A stretch of DNA of 40,598 bases from Lachnospiraceae bacterium (GTDB lineage: Bacteria; Bacillota; Clostridia; Lachnospirales; Lachnospiraceae), in assembly GCA_029068555.1 (NCBI GenBank), contig JAIECJ010000160.1, forward strand, positions 1-40,598, in the 5' to 3' direction. This document shows positions 1-7,632 of this stretch, in pieces (the stretch's first letter is position 1; each line of letters opens with the position of its first letter). A program made the translations under genes and the position numbers. The notes below the pieces were generated by a model. That model saw only the letters and a program-made list of their open reading frames with translations, was not told the origin of the DNA and ran no database searches.

Positions 1-20
1 ATTTTTCAAACACGCTCTAG
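1..20 (+). repeat. Right end of a palindromic MITE-like element (copy A, cut by the window edge)
   Basis: The first 20 bases match the right terminus of the complete elements at 1924, 21512 (inverted) and 22172: TTTTTCAAACACGCTC followed by TAG. The rest of this copy lies outside the window. It lies about 95 bp beyond the stop codon of miaB. Confidence 0.75.
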
Positions 21-115
21 TAATATAAAATTTTTATAAAGCAAACATGTTTACTATATACCTATTTGAAGCATATTTCAATAGACAATACAAAATCATT
101 TGAGAAATCCTTTCA

Positions 116-1579
116 TTAGTATGACATAAGTTCCCCGATATAGTAAAAACCATGTGCCTCGACAAGTTTCACATCCACTATTTTCCCAACCAGGGATTCG
201 TCCCCTGGAAAATGTACAATTGTATTATTAGAAAGCCTGCCCGATACAAGAGTTGCGTCATGCTCATTGATTTCCTCCACAAGTGCACGATGTACTTCAC
301 CTGTAAGACGCCCAACACGACTTCTTGCAGTTTCCTGCACAACTTTTAACAGCCTGTCAAAATTTTCCTTTGTCTCCTCCTCACCTGCCGGATTTGGCAT
401 AGTGGCAGCAGGCGTGCCTGTCCGCTTGGAATAGATAAATGTAAATGCATTGTCATACTGTACTTCCTTTACCACTGCAATCGTCTCATCAACATCTTCC
501 GCCGTCTCTCCCGGAAATCCTACAATAATATCTGTTGTAAGCGATATGTCTGGTATTTCACGTCTGATTTTATGGGCTAGTGCAAGGTACTGCTCCTTTG
601 TGTACCGCCTGTTCATGGATTCCAGTATCCTGGTGGAACCAGACTGCAGGGGCAGATGCAGATGCCGGCATACTTTTTTTGAATTTTTCATCACTTCGAT
701 TAGCTCGTCTGACAAATCCTTTGGGTGCGATGTCATAAAGCGAATCCGTTTCAGACCTTCTATTTTTTCCACTTCTTTTAATAGTTGTGCGAACGACATG
801 GGTTCCTCCAGATTTTTTCCGTAGGAGTTAACATTTTGACCTAAAAGCATAACTTCCACAACACCATCTGACACAAGCTTTTCAATTTCTCTGATAATAT
901 CTTTTGGATTTCTGCTCCGCTCCCTTCCACGTACATAAGGAACAATGCAATAACTGCAAAAATTATTGCATCCATACATAATATTGACACCTGATTTGAA
1001 AGAATACTTTCGTTCCGCCGGAAGGTCCTCCACTATTTTGTCAGTATCCTCCCAAATATCAATAATCATTTTGTCAGAATTGTACATTGACACAATTAAC
1101 TCTGCAAACTTGTAAATATTATGCGTTCCAAAAATCAAATCCACAAATGAATAGCTTTTCTGTATCTTTTGTATTACAGATGGTTCCTGCATCATACAGC
1201 CGCAGAGTGCTACCTTTTTGTGGGGATTCTTTTTTTTCATGCTATGTATCAATCCAAGTCTGCCGTAAACCCTCTGGTTGGCATTGTCGCGGACAGTGCA
1301 GGTATTGTAAAATACAAGATCCGCCGACTCGTCATCTGCCATCTCAAAACCAATGTTTTCAAGAATACCTATGAGTTTCTCGCTGTCCTTTGCGTTCATC
1401 TGACATCCAAACGTCTCCCCATCTGCAGTCAGGCGCCTTCCAAGCTTCTCACTCTCGGCATTTACAATTTCCCGCGCCTTCTTGATAAAATAGTACTGGC
1501 GCATCGGCTCCTCAGCAGGCGCATCATTTCTTAAATCAATTGTGTCCAGTATAGCTTCTAATTCTTTGTTTCTTATCAT
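116..1579 (-). CDS. miaB: tRNA-2-methylthio-N6-dimethylallyladenosine synthase MiaB
   Basis: MiaB adds a methylthio group to C2 of i6A37 in tRNAs that read UNN codons; it is a cytoplasmic radical-SAM enzyme with two iron-sulfur clusters. An N-terminal UPF0004 domain carries three cluster cysteines (GCQMN, CTVRDNA, CGCMMQ). The radical-SAM motif CNNFCSYC follows (CX3CX2C), with the typical flank VPYVRGRERSR, and the protein ends in a TRAM-like RNA-binding domain. An in-frame start exists at 1675, but the ATG at 1579 (MIRNKELEA) has AGAAAGG about 9-10 nt upstream, so the shorter 487-residue form is preferred. A candidate promoter lies about 250 bp upstream, which leaves a long leader. Family assignment is firm; the start is fairly sure. 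Confidence 0.95.
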   Translation of the reverse strand: MIRNKELEAILDTIDLRNDAPAEEPMRQYYFIKKAREIVNAESEKLGRRLTADGETFGCQMNAKDSEKLIGILENIGFEMADDESADLVFYNTCTVRDNANQRVYGRLGLIHSMKKKNPHKKVALCGCMMQEPSVIQKIQKSYSFVDLIFGTHNIYKFAELIVSMYNSDKMIIDIWEDTDKIVEDLPAERKYSFKSGVNIMYGCNNFCSYCIVPYVRGRERSRNPKDIIREIEKLVSDGVVEVMLLGQNVNSYGKNLEEPMSFAQLLKEVEKIEGLKRIRFMTSHPKDLSDELIEVMKNSKKVCRHLHLPLQSGSTRILESMNRRYTKEQYLALAHKIRREIPDISLTTDIIVGFPGETAEDVDETIAVVKEVQYDNAFTFIYSKRTGTPAATMPNPAGEEETKENFDRLLKVVQETARSRVGRLTGEVHRALVEEINEHDATLVSGRLSNNTIVHFPGDESLVGKIVDVKLVEAHGFYYIGELMSY

Positions 1580-1635
1580 ATTATCTCTGCCTTTCTGTTT
1601 ATCCCTGCAAAACCTTATTGAGAACAAAAATTTAG

Positions 1636-1661
1636 AAGAGGCTCCCATGCAGGCCTCTCCT
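1636..1661 (-). promoter_or_regulatory. Weak hairpin in the miaB leader
   Basis: In the minus-strand transcript AGAGGC pairs with GCCTCT across a 10-nt loop, followed by TTCTAAATTTTTG. It lies between the candidate promoter and the miaB start. It could be a weak attenuator or only chance structure. Confidence 0.3.
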
Positions 1662-1825
1662 ATTCTGTTCTTCAACTCATTTTTTGAAAATTCTTCAATT
1701 AACTTTGCCTAATCCAACTCATTATTCCAACTCATCTAAGATTAGATTTTCTGATTTCAACAACCTCTTACCTGTTTTATCATCCTCTCCGTTAATCATA
1801 TGCTGCTATTTTGTTCTTCATTTAG

Positions 1826-1853
1826 ATTATACCAAATTAAATAATATTTTCAA
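1826..1853 (-). promoter_or_regulatory. Candidate sigma-A promoter of miaB
   Basis: On the minus strand the sequence reads TTGAAA-N16-TATAAT, with the -35 at 1848-1853 and the -10 at 1826-1831. It implies a leader of about 240 nt before the miaB start. That leader holds three imperfect copies of ATGAGTTGGA and one weak hairpin. Confidence 0.6.
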
Positions 1854-1863
1854 GCAATAATGA

Positions 1864-1892
1864 TTCACTCTACAAATGTTTTGTGCTATATT
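1864..1892 (+). promoter_or_regulatory. Possible promoter for the M42 peptidase gene, upstream of the MITE
   Basis: The plus strand reads TTCACT-N17-TATATT. If used, its transcript would carry the whole palindromic element (1924-2122) in its 5' leader before reaching the peptidase start at 2138. The match is moderate. Confidence 0.35.
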
Positions 1893-1923
1893 TATATCCA
1901 GCAACAGATTCACTACAGAAGCT

Positions 1924-2122
1924 TAGAGCATGTTTGGAAAATGCTTTCTGCCAGATGTGCGTGACAGTTTGTGGGAGATTTGTGCCAAATGAAGGGGGCA
2001 AAGGCATAAAGGTCAATGCCTCATGTTGACTGAATTTGGTGAAAATATCACACAAAGTGGTGAATACGATGCTTTGGCGTCGTTATACAGATGGCAGGAA
2101 TGATTTTCCAAACACGCTCTAG
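1924..2122 (+). repeat. Palindromic MITE-like element, copy B
   Basis: About 199 bp. The left end is TAGAGCATGTTTGGAAAATG and the right end TTTTCCAAACACGCTCTA, an imperfect terminal inverted repeat of about 28 bp flanked by TA. The inverted similarity continues inward: GGGAGATTTGTGCC on the left mirrors the reverse complement of GGTGAAAATATCAC on the right, so the whole element could fold into one long hairpin. The right arm holds a small stem, CGATGC TTTG GCGTCG. No transposase is encoded, so a non-autonomous element mobilised in trans is the likely nature. Short reading frames inside it are not considered genes. Confidence 0.8.
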
Positions 2123-2137
2123 AAAGGGGAAATTAAC

Positions 2138-3190
2138 ATGCAAAAAGAAATCAATACCGAAAAATATCTGGAATACATTCTCGACCAGACAAAGAAAATA
2201 CTGGCAATTGACAGTCCATCCGGTTTTACGAAAAAAGCTGCAGACTATGTGATGAACGAATATGCTGCCCTTGGATACACTCCTGTACAAACTGTAAAGG
2301 GCGGCGTTTTCTGTGAAATTGGAGGAAATACCATCAACAATGACGCGCTTATGATGGAAGCTCATATTGATACACTTGGCGCCATGGTATGCGAAATCAA
2401 TTCAAATGGATACCTGAAGCTGTCTCCTATTGGCGGAATGAATGCAAACAATGCTGAAGCCGAAAACTGCAGAATTTACACTCGCGAAGGCAAAATTTAC
2501 ACTGGCACATTCCAGCTGTGCGACGCATCAGTCCATGTAAACGGAAAGTTTGACGAAATCTCTCGTTCTTATGATACGATGGAAGTTGTTCTTGACGAGA
2601 ACGTTAAAACGGAGGATGACACACGTGCACTTGGCATTATGCCTGGGGATATTGTCTGCTTCGACCCGCGTACTACCATTACAGAAAGCGGATATATCAA
2701 AAGCCGTTTTCTGGATGACAAGCTTAGCGTCGGGATTTTACTTGGATTTGCTAAGTATGTGAAAGAAGAAAATATGAAACTGCCCAGAAAAGTATATCAC
2801 CACATCACTGTATATGAGGAGGTTGGCCATGGCGGAGCGGCTTCTATCCCTGTGGATGTGGCAGAAGTACTCTCTGTTGATATGGGGTGTGTCGGAGTCG
2901 GTCTTTCTTGTACAGAACATCAGGTTTCCATCTGTGCGAAAGACAGCTGTGGACCATACAATTACGAAGTAGTCTCCAATCTTATCACTGCCGCCAAACG
3001 TCAGCGTCTTGATTTTTCTGTTGATGTCTACCCACATTATGGTTCCGACGCAGATGTGGCACTCAACGCAGGATATGATGTGAAACATGGACTTATCGGT
3101 TCTGGCGTATATGCTTCGCATGGCTATGAAAGAAGCCATAAAGACGGTGTTTTAAATACGTTTCTGCTGTTGATGGAATATCTGAAATAA
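2138..3190 (+). CDS. M42 family metallo-aminopeptidase
   Basis: This 350-residue protein is a cytoplasmic di-metal aminopeptidase of the M42 (glutamyl aminopeptidase / endoglucanase M) family, which trims N-terminal residues from peptides. Metal ligands are recognisable in order: EAHIDTLG (His and Asp near residue 76), SRFLDDKLSVG, the catalytic EEVGHGG, SVDMG and a C-terminal ASHGYERSH. Length fits the family. The start has AAAGGGG 8 nt upstream, and that Shine-Dalgarno begins at the first base after MITE copy B. It is one of only two plus-strand genes here and ends before a strong terminator, so it is probably monocistronic. Substrate preference cannot be read from sequence. Confidence 0.93.
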   Translation: MQKEINTEKYLEYILDQTKKILAIDSPSGFTKKAADYVMNEYAALGYTPVQTVKGGVFCEIGGNTINNDALMMEAHIDTLGAMVCEINSNGYLKLSPIGGMNANNAEAENCRIYTREGKIYTGTFQLCDASVHVNGKFDEISRSYDTMEVVLDENVKTEDDTRALGIMPGDIVCFDPRTTITESGYIKSRFLDDKLSVGILLGFAKYVKEENMKLPRKVYHHITVYEEVGHGGAASIPVDVAEVLSVDMGCVGVGLSCTEHQVSICAKDSCGPYNYEVVSNLITAAKRQRLDFSVDVYPHYGSDADVALNAGYDVKHGLIGSGVYASHGYERSHKDGVLNTFLLLMEYLK

Positions 3191-3250
3191 ACAATGTTTA
3201 ACGATTCAGCGAGAAAAACACCCTCGTTCACGTATTTTCAAACATTAAGA

Positions 3251-3287
3251 AACACTAAGGCTGTAAAGATGCGGCCTTAGTGTTTTT
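3251..3287 (+). terminator. Rho-independent terminator of the M42 peptidase gene
   Basis: AACACTAAGGC (3251-3261) pairs perfectly with GCCTTAGTGTT (3274-3284), followed by a T run. It lies about 60 bp after the peptidase stop. Confidence 0.9.
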
Positions 3288-3480
3288 AGTAATCTACTTT
3301 ACGGACATCTCCCACTGAACTTCCTGATTCAGTTTCATTTTCTCTGCACTTGTTTACCTTTTTGATTGACTGACAGTCATAGTATTATTATGAAGCTGAT
3401 TTATGGCAGCTTTGTTTGTATTATCCTTTACAGACATATGCACAACTTCATTTTTCTGATTCTTTTGGTATCTTGTGTGT
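3288..3480. other. Intergenic stretch with no convincing gene
   Basis: Minus-strand reading shows two very short frames, about 45 residues without a good start (it ends TMTVSQSKR) and 14 residues starting MKLNQEVQW. They could be decayed 3' sequence of the neighbouring 69-residue gene, but nothing here supports a function. Confidence 0.3.
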
Positions 3481-3690
3481 TCAATATGCTTTCCCTACAC
3501 TTTCCACCCCATACAGTTCCTTAAAACTGTCCAAATCTTTTTGGTTCCTTATAAGCATAACCTCCTGAAACTTTCCAGTGTGGATATCTTTGAAACCTGC
3601 AACCTGTTCACCATTGCAGATACTGCATTTCAGTATCGGAATCTGATTTTCTTTGTCGTAGATCGCTTTCTTCTTTTTTTTCTTAAACAT
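3481..3690 (-). CDS. Small conserved-looking protein with a CSIC motif
   Basis: A 69-residue protein starting MFKKKKKKAIYDKE. The ATG at 3690 has AGGTGG 7 nt upstream, which favours it over an in-frame start 21 nt further up. After the lysine-rich N-terminus come LKCSICNGEQVAGF and a charged C-terminal half (QKDLDSFKELYGV). There is no signal peptide or membrane segment. I recall similar small proteins in Lachnospiraceae but cannot give a function. The good ribosome binding site and sensible composition argue for a real gene. It lies about 130 bp downstream of the secreted-protein gene and may be cotranscribed with it. Confidence 0.6.
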   Translation of the reverse strand: MFKKKKKKAIYDKENQIPILKCSICNGEQVAGFKDIHTGKFQEVMLIRNQKDLDSFKELYGVESVGKAY

Positions 3691-3821
3691 AATTACCACC
3701 TGACTATACACACTACCCGTAAATATTATTACCCTCAGCCCGTCTTAATAAATCGAACGAAAAAGCAATCCATTTTCAGAATTGCCTTTCAGATGTCTCT
3801 TTATCGCCCTGCCATAACCGA

Positions 3822-4574
3822 TTATAGTGACAATATTTTTTTTAGTATGTTATATATATCCGCTCTTGTCTCAGCGTCGTTCGTATATTCCCGTGAAACA
3901 GCCGTTGCATTTTTGGTATATGGCGAAGCTACTGTCGAGATACACTTAAACTGTCCCCAGGGCAGCAATGTGACATCCCTGTTATAAACCTCCCATATCT
4001 CCTTTTTATTCCATGTGTACTTTCCGAGAAGCTTGTTATCTTTTTTTGAGTAATAAAATGTAACTGGATTGTCCGAATAATACAACATTACCGGACGTTT
4101 GTCGTAGTATGTATATATTTCTCGTCCTGCATCATCAAATATCTCCGGAATACCGTCGCCTGTCACATCAATTAGTGCAAATTTTTCACTGTAGCTTTCC
4201 ATAAACTCAAGCTGCATACGGTATGCCTCGGCAAAATCTTTCAAATCATCCAGCGCTTTCTGCTTTTCTGTCTTTGCAGGCTCTATCTGTGTAACCAGAT
4301 ATGGTCCTGGTATGTAATATGCTCCATTCAAATCAACCTGAAAAAATCCATTATCCGTAATTCCGTTTACCCGCACATTCGTAAACCTGTCAAGATATGT
4401 CACAACAGGTGAAAACAAATCAGGTGCTGCATACACAGGCGTTGCCGATGTGGCATACAATTCCACCACATCAATCGGTGTCACATTAAATGCGTATGCA
4501 GTAACAGATGTTTTTAACGCCAAAAGCGCTCCCAATACAACTGCCAGTGCCAAATATTTTTTCATTCTTTTCAT
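3822..4574 (-). CDS. Secreted protein with SH3-like and EF-hand-like segments, function unknown
   Basis: This 250-residue protein has a classical signal peptide: MKRMKK, a hydrophobic core, and a probable cleavage after AYA near residue 28. Residues 30-95 resemble a bacterial SH3-like fold (PVYAAPDLFSPVV, PGPYLVTQI). A helix follows, then ALIDVTGDGIPEIF, a calcium-loop-like D-x-T-x-D-G motif common in exported proteins of gut Clostridia. The C-terminal half is rich in Tyr and Trp with no recognised catalytic motif. AAAGGGG lies about 11 nt before the ATG. It starts 21 bp after the SUKH-protein gene and probably shares its transcript, so a functional link is possible but unproven. Confidence 0.75.
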   Translation of the reverse strand: MKRMKKYLALAVVLGALLALKTSVTAYAFNVTPIDVVELYATSATPVYAAPDLFSPVVTYLDRFTNVRVNGITDNGFFQVDLNGAYYIPGPYLVTQIEPAKTEKQKALDDLKDFAEAYRMQLEFMESYSEKFALIDVTGDGIPEIFDDAGREIYTYYDKRPVMLYYSDNPVTFYYSKKDNKLLGKYTWNKKEIWEVYNRDVTLLPWGQFKCISTVASPYTKNATAVSREYTNDAETRADIYNILKKILSL

Positions 4575-4595
4575 CGCTTTGGATCCCCTTTCTTT

Positions 4596-5267
4596 CTATG
4601 CCTTTTCCTCTTTTTCAAAAACCCATTCATTTTCATTATAATATTCTCCCAGACATACAAGGCGGAGAAAATCATTAAAGTCCTTGCAAAGGGTATCTCC
4701 CCATGTCCTCATACCAGTGCGGAGTGCTTCTGGGTTCATATCATCCCAGTCATCAATTCCCAGTTCATAAAGCACATCATAAATCGCTTCATGATGGATA
4801 TCAACCACTTCTCCCTCGACGAGGTCATACAGTGCCAGATAACCATAAAATTCGCCAAGGAAAATATATCCCGCTTTTAAGAAAGCATGATTTCCATCCC
4901 TGTCAAGTTCCTTCAGCCTGTTTAACCAGTCATCCGCATTTTTCCCATCAATATTATGCCATTCCATGTCCACCAGCACGCCAAAGTCATTATCCCAGTC
5001 TCTTTGAACATACTGATTCTGCTCACGGGAAAAGGTTTCTTCAAAAGAGCAGGCAAACAGATCCCCACAAAAAGCAATATAGACTGTCATATCTGACAGG
5101 CGATAGCTTTGCAGGAATTCCCTGTACTGCTGCGGCACTATATAGCCAAGCGCTTTTTCAATTTCCTGCAAATCGTCATCTGTCAAGTTAGATTTTTGTA
5201 AAGGCTCCGGAAAAAGTCCTGGCTCCCGTTCCTGAAGTTTTGTTAAGTACTCTTCCGCTTTTGTCAT
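4596..5267 (-). CDS. SUKH (SMI1/KNR4-like) superfamily protein
   Basis: A 223-residue acidic protein. The N-terminal half carries the SUKH hallmark of a helix followed by GYIVPQQYREFLQSYR, then IAFCGDLFAC and aromatic-rich segments (DWDNDFGVLVDMEWHN, GYIFLGEFYGYLALYD). SUKH proteins are often immunity proteins of contact-dependent or polymorphic toxin systems, but solitary ones of unknown role are common. No toxin gene is adjacent. The ATG at 5267 has AAAGGGG 11 nt upstream; a TTG three codons earlier lies too close to it. It sits 18 bp after proA and 21 bp before a secreted-protein gene. Confidence 0.7.
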   Translation of the reverse strand: MTKAEEYLTKLQEREPGLFPEPLQKSNLTDDDLQEIEKALGYIVPQQYREFLQSYRLSDMTVYIAFCGDLFACSFEETFSREQNQYVQRDWDNDFGVLVDMEWHNIDGKNADDWLNRLKELDRDGNHAFLKAGYIFLGEFYGYLALYDLVEGEVVDIHHEAIYDVLYELGIDDWDDMNPEALRTGMRTWGDTLCKDFNDFLRLVCLGEYYNENEWVFEKEEKA

Positions 5268-5285
5268 ACCACACAATTCCCCTTT

Positions 5286-6566
5286 CTAACTGATTTCTTT
5301 AAAATGAAACTCCTTTTTTCCTGAGGCGTAATCACAAACTGTCTGTCCATTACCATAAAGCTTATACTTATAAGTCAGAAGTCCTTCAATCCCAACTGGT
5401 CCCCTCGCATGGATCTTACCAGTACTGATGCCTACCTCCGCTCCGAACCCATACCGGAAGCCATCCGCAAAACGTGTCGAACAATTCTGGTACACTCCGG
5501 CAGAATCCACCATCTTCATAAAATGCCCAGCGGCCTCCTTATCCTCCGTAATAATACAGTCCGTATGATGCGATCCGTATTTATTGATGTGAAGAATCGC
5601 CTCGTCAATGTTTTTAACAGTTTTTGCCGAAATAATTAAATCGAGATATTCTGTTGAAAAATCTTCTTCCTCCACAAGAGTTCCCTCATATTTGTCTATA
5701 ATGTCTTTTGTGGCACGCATTTCAATCCTATTTGCCCGAAATGCTTCTGTCAGATCCGGCATCAGTCTGTCAACTGCATCCTTATGTATCAAAAGCGTCT
5801 CAACCGCATTGCAGGCCGCTGTATACTGTATCTTCGCGTCGATGATAACTGGAATCGCCTTTTCTACATCAAAATCCTTATCAACATAGATATGACAAAT
5901 TCCATCCGCATGCCCCATGACAGGTATCTTCGTATTGTCCATTATGTACCGGACAAATGCGTTGGACCCTCTTGGTATCAGCAAGTCAACGGACTCATTG
6001 CAGGAAAGAAGTTCCGATATTTCGTCCCGCTGTTCCGCCTGAAAAAGACAGTTCTCTGGCAGACCACTTACAATGCAAGCCTGATAGATAAGGGAAAACA
6101 GTACTTTGTTTGTATACCTTGTCTCGCTCCCGCCTTTCAAAATAGCACAGTTGCCGCTCTTGATACAGAGAGATGCAATCTGTACCAGCGCATCAGGTCT
6201 TGCCTCGAAAATAACACCAATAACACCGATTGGACAACTTTCCCTGACAAGTGTAAGCCCTTCGTCAAGCTCACGCACAAACTGCGTCTCATAGACCTTA
6301 TCCGGCAGGGCAATCAGGTTTTCTATCCCTTTTATAACATCCGTAAGCTTCTGGGAAGTAAATTTCAGCCGCTTTACAACTGTGTCTGGAATATTGTTTT
6401 TTTCTGATTCTGCCAAATCCTGTTCGTTTGCCCTGAAAATCTCCTCCTGATTTTCAACCAGCGCCTTTGCTATATTTGCAAGCGCACGGTTTCTTGTCTC
6501 TGTGGACTTTGAAGCCATAAGCGTGCTGTCAAGTTTCATAGCTGCCGCTTTTTCCTTTATCGTCAT
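5286..6566 (-). CDS. proA: Gamma-glutamyl phosphate reductase ProA
   Basis: ProA catalyses the second step of proline synthesis, NADPH-dependent reduction of gamma-glutamyl phosphate to glutamate semialdehyde. Family marks include CPIGVIGVIFEARPDALVQ, LKGGSE, the catalytic cysteine region TAACNAVETLLIH, and the end segment NCSTRFADGFRYGFGAEVGIST then HARGPVGIEGLLTYK. The ATG at 6566 (MTIKEKAAAM) has AGAGGAG 6-8 nt upstream; an in-frame GTG at 6584 overlaps the upstream stop and is less likely. The gene lies 17 bp after the formyl-THF cyclo-ligase gene. Its partner proB is about 3.5 kb away, in the same direction. Confidence 0.96.
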   Translation of the reverse strand: MTIKEKAAAMKLDSTLMASKSTETRNRALANIAKALVENQEEIFRANEQDLAESEKNNIPDTVVKRLKFTSQKLTDVIKGIENLIALPDKVYETQFVRELDEGLTLVRESCPIGVIGVIFEARPDALVQIASLCIKSGNCAILKGGSETRYTNKVLFSLIYQACIVSGLPENCLFQAEQRDEISELLSCNESVDLLIPRGSNAFVRYIMDNTKIPVMGHADGICHIYVDKDFDVEKAIPVIIDAKIQYTAACNAVETLLIHKDAVDRLMPDLTEAFRANRIEMRATKDIIDKYEGTLVEEEDFSTEYLDLIISAKTVKNIDEAILHINKYGSHHTDCIITEDKEAAGHFMKMVDSAGVYQNCSTRFADGFRYGFGAEVGISTGKIHARGPVGIEGLLTYKYKLYGNGQTVCDYASGKKEFHFKEIS

Positions 6567-6583
6567 AATCTTCTCCTCTCGCA

Positions 6584-7165
6584 CTAAATTCTTAAAAACG
6601 AATAGATTATCTCCTCCGTGACAATCTTATCCATCCTAATGTCATATTCATCCCTTGGTATTTCATCAACAATCTGGCATGCATATGCCAGCGCCATTGT
6701 CGAGAGCTGCCGTTTATTTACAAGGTATTTGTCATAAAATCCTTTTCCGTAGCCCACACGGTAGCCTGAAGTGTCAAATGCAACTCCCGGCATAATGACA
6801 AGCGTGTCCTCTCTGGGCTGGAATTTGTAGCGCAGTTTCATATCCTCTTTGGGTTCCAGAATGTCCATATATCCCCGTTCCAGCTGCCTTACAGACACAA
6901 TCTGATAAAACTCCATGGTGTTTGTCAGCCTGTCAGCTCTCGGAAAATATACCCTTTTTTTGTGAAGAATGGCATCGTCAAATATTTCGCGCGTCATAAC
7001 TTCCCTGCAGTAATCGGCATATAGCAGGATATTGTCTGCTTCCACATATTCAGGAGTTTTTATTACTTTTTGAACAATTGCCGCACTTTTGGATGAAGCT
7101 TCCTCATCCGTCATTCCTTTTCTGACTTCCAAGATTCTTTTTCTGATTTCTGCTTTTGTTTCCAT
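6584..7165 (-). CDS. 5-formyltetrahydrofolate cyclo-ligase
   Basis: The enzyme converts 5-formyl-THF to 5,10-methenyl-THF with ATP, returning a storage or inhibitory folate to one-carbon metabolism. At 193 residues it has the usual length. The N-terminus KAEIRKRILEVRKGM is typical, and the substrate-pocket motif MPGVAFDTSGYRVGYGKGFYDKYL is diagnostic. GCGGGG lies about 8 nt before the ATG. Its first 62 bp overlap the 3' end of the DUF896 gene in another frame, so the two are probably translationally coupled. Confidence 0.94.
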   Translation of the reverse strand: METKAEIRKRILEVRKGMTDEEASSKSAAIVQKVIKTPEYVEADNILLYADYCREVMTREIFDDAILHKKRVYFPRADRLTNTMEFYQIVSVRQLERGYMDILEPKEDMKLRYKFQPREDTLVIMPGVAFDTSGYRVGYGKGFYDKYLVNKRQLSTMALAYACQIVDEIPRDEYDIRMDKIVTEEIIYSFLRI

Positions 7166-7418
7166 TTTCTAACCCCGCAATTTCTAGCCCAGAAGACTTT
7201 GATTCGTTTTTCTTCCGCTTTTCACCAAGATTTGTGATGCTTCCATCCACTTCTCTGATATCTACATTATCAAGCTGCCCCCTGAGGTTTGCACGAACAT
7301 TTGCCACATACTCCGCACGCAGCTTTGCCTGTTCTTCTTTTTCTTCCTCAGTGAGTCCCACTGCCTGTGATTTGTGATACAGCTCATTGATCCGTTTTAT
7401 TTTTTTCTCTAAATTCAT
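7104..7418 (-). CDS. DUF896 (YnzC-like) family protein with a C-terminal extension
   Basis: A 104-residue protein. Residues 1-65 (starting MNLEKKIKRINELYHKSQ, with LTEEEKEEQAKLRAEYV) are a typical DUF896 helical-hairpin domain. Family members usually end near residue 70-80. Here a Lys/Asn/Ser-rich tail of about 40 residues follows (GEKRKKNESKSSG and onward). The ATG at 7418 has GGGGGG 4 nt upstream and is preferred to one ten codons earlier. The tail's coding sequence overlaps the next gene by 62 bp, so it may be non-conserved read-on sequence rather than a functional domain. Confidence 0.8.
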   Translation of the reverse strand: MNLEKKIKRINELYHKSQAVGLTEEEKEEQAKLRAEYVANVRANLRGQLDNVDIREVDGSITNLGEKRKKNESKSSGLEIAGLENGNKSRNQKKNLGSQKRNDG

Positions 7419-7455
7419 ATTACCCCCCATGCCGCATACTTGCAACATAAAATAA

Positions 7456-7575
7456 TCAAAATTTGCATTTCTCAGTTACAGTTAAGCCCTTTGTGCTGCG
7501 CTGCAAATACCGCAAGAAATCGTCGTAGTTAAGATACCCCGAGCCAAGGTACACGGATTTGATACTACAAAGTGG
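7456..7575 (-). pseudogene. Probable 3' remnant of an unknown protein gene
   Basis: Between the nfo and DUF896 genes the minus strand has a 39-codon frame with no start codon, preceded in frame by a stop. Its product contains KSVYLGSGYLNYDDFL and LQRSTKGLTVTEK. Codon choice resembles real genes here. It looks like the C-terminal end of a truncated protein, but I do not recognise the family. Confidence 0.35.
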
Positions 7576-7632
7576 TTATGCATAATTTAATGTCTGTAAA
7601 AGAAAGCCATAGGTTGAACTGTTACAATCTGG

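Noticed and set aside
1870-2055. Short minus-strand frame (about 61 codons) inside MITE copy B
   Set aside because: It lies mostly in the repeat, recurs in copy E with the same repeat sequence, and has no ribosome binding site.
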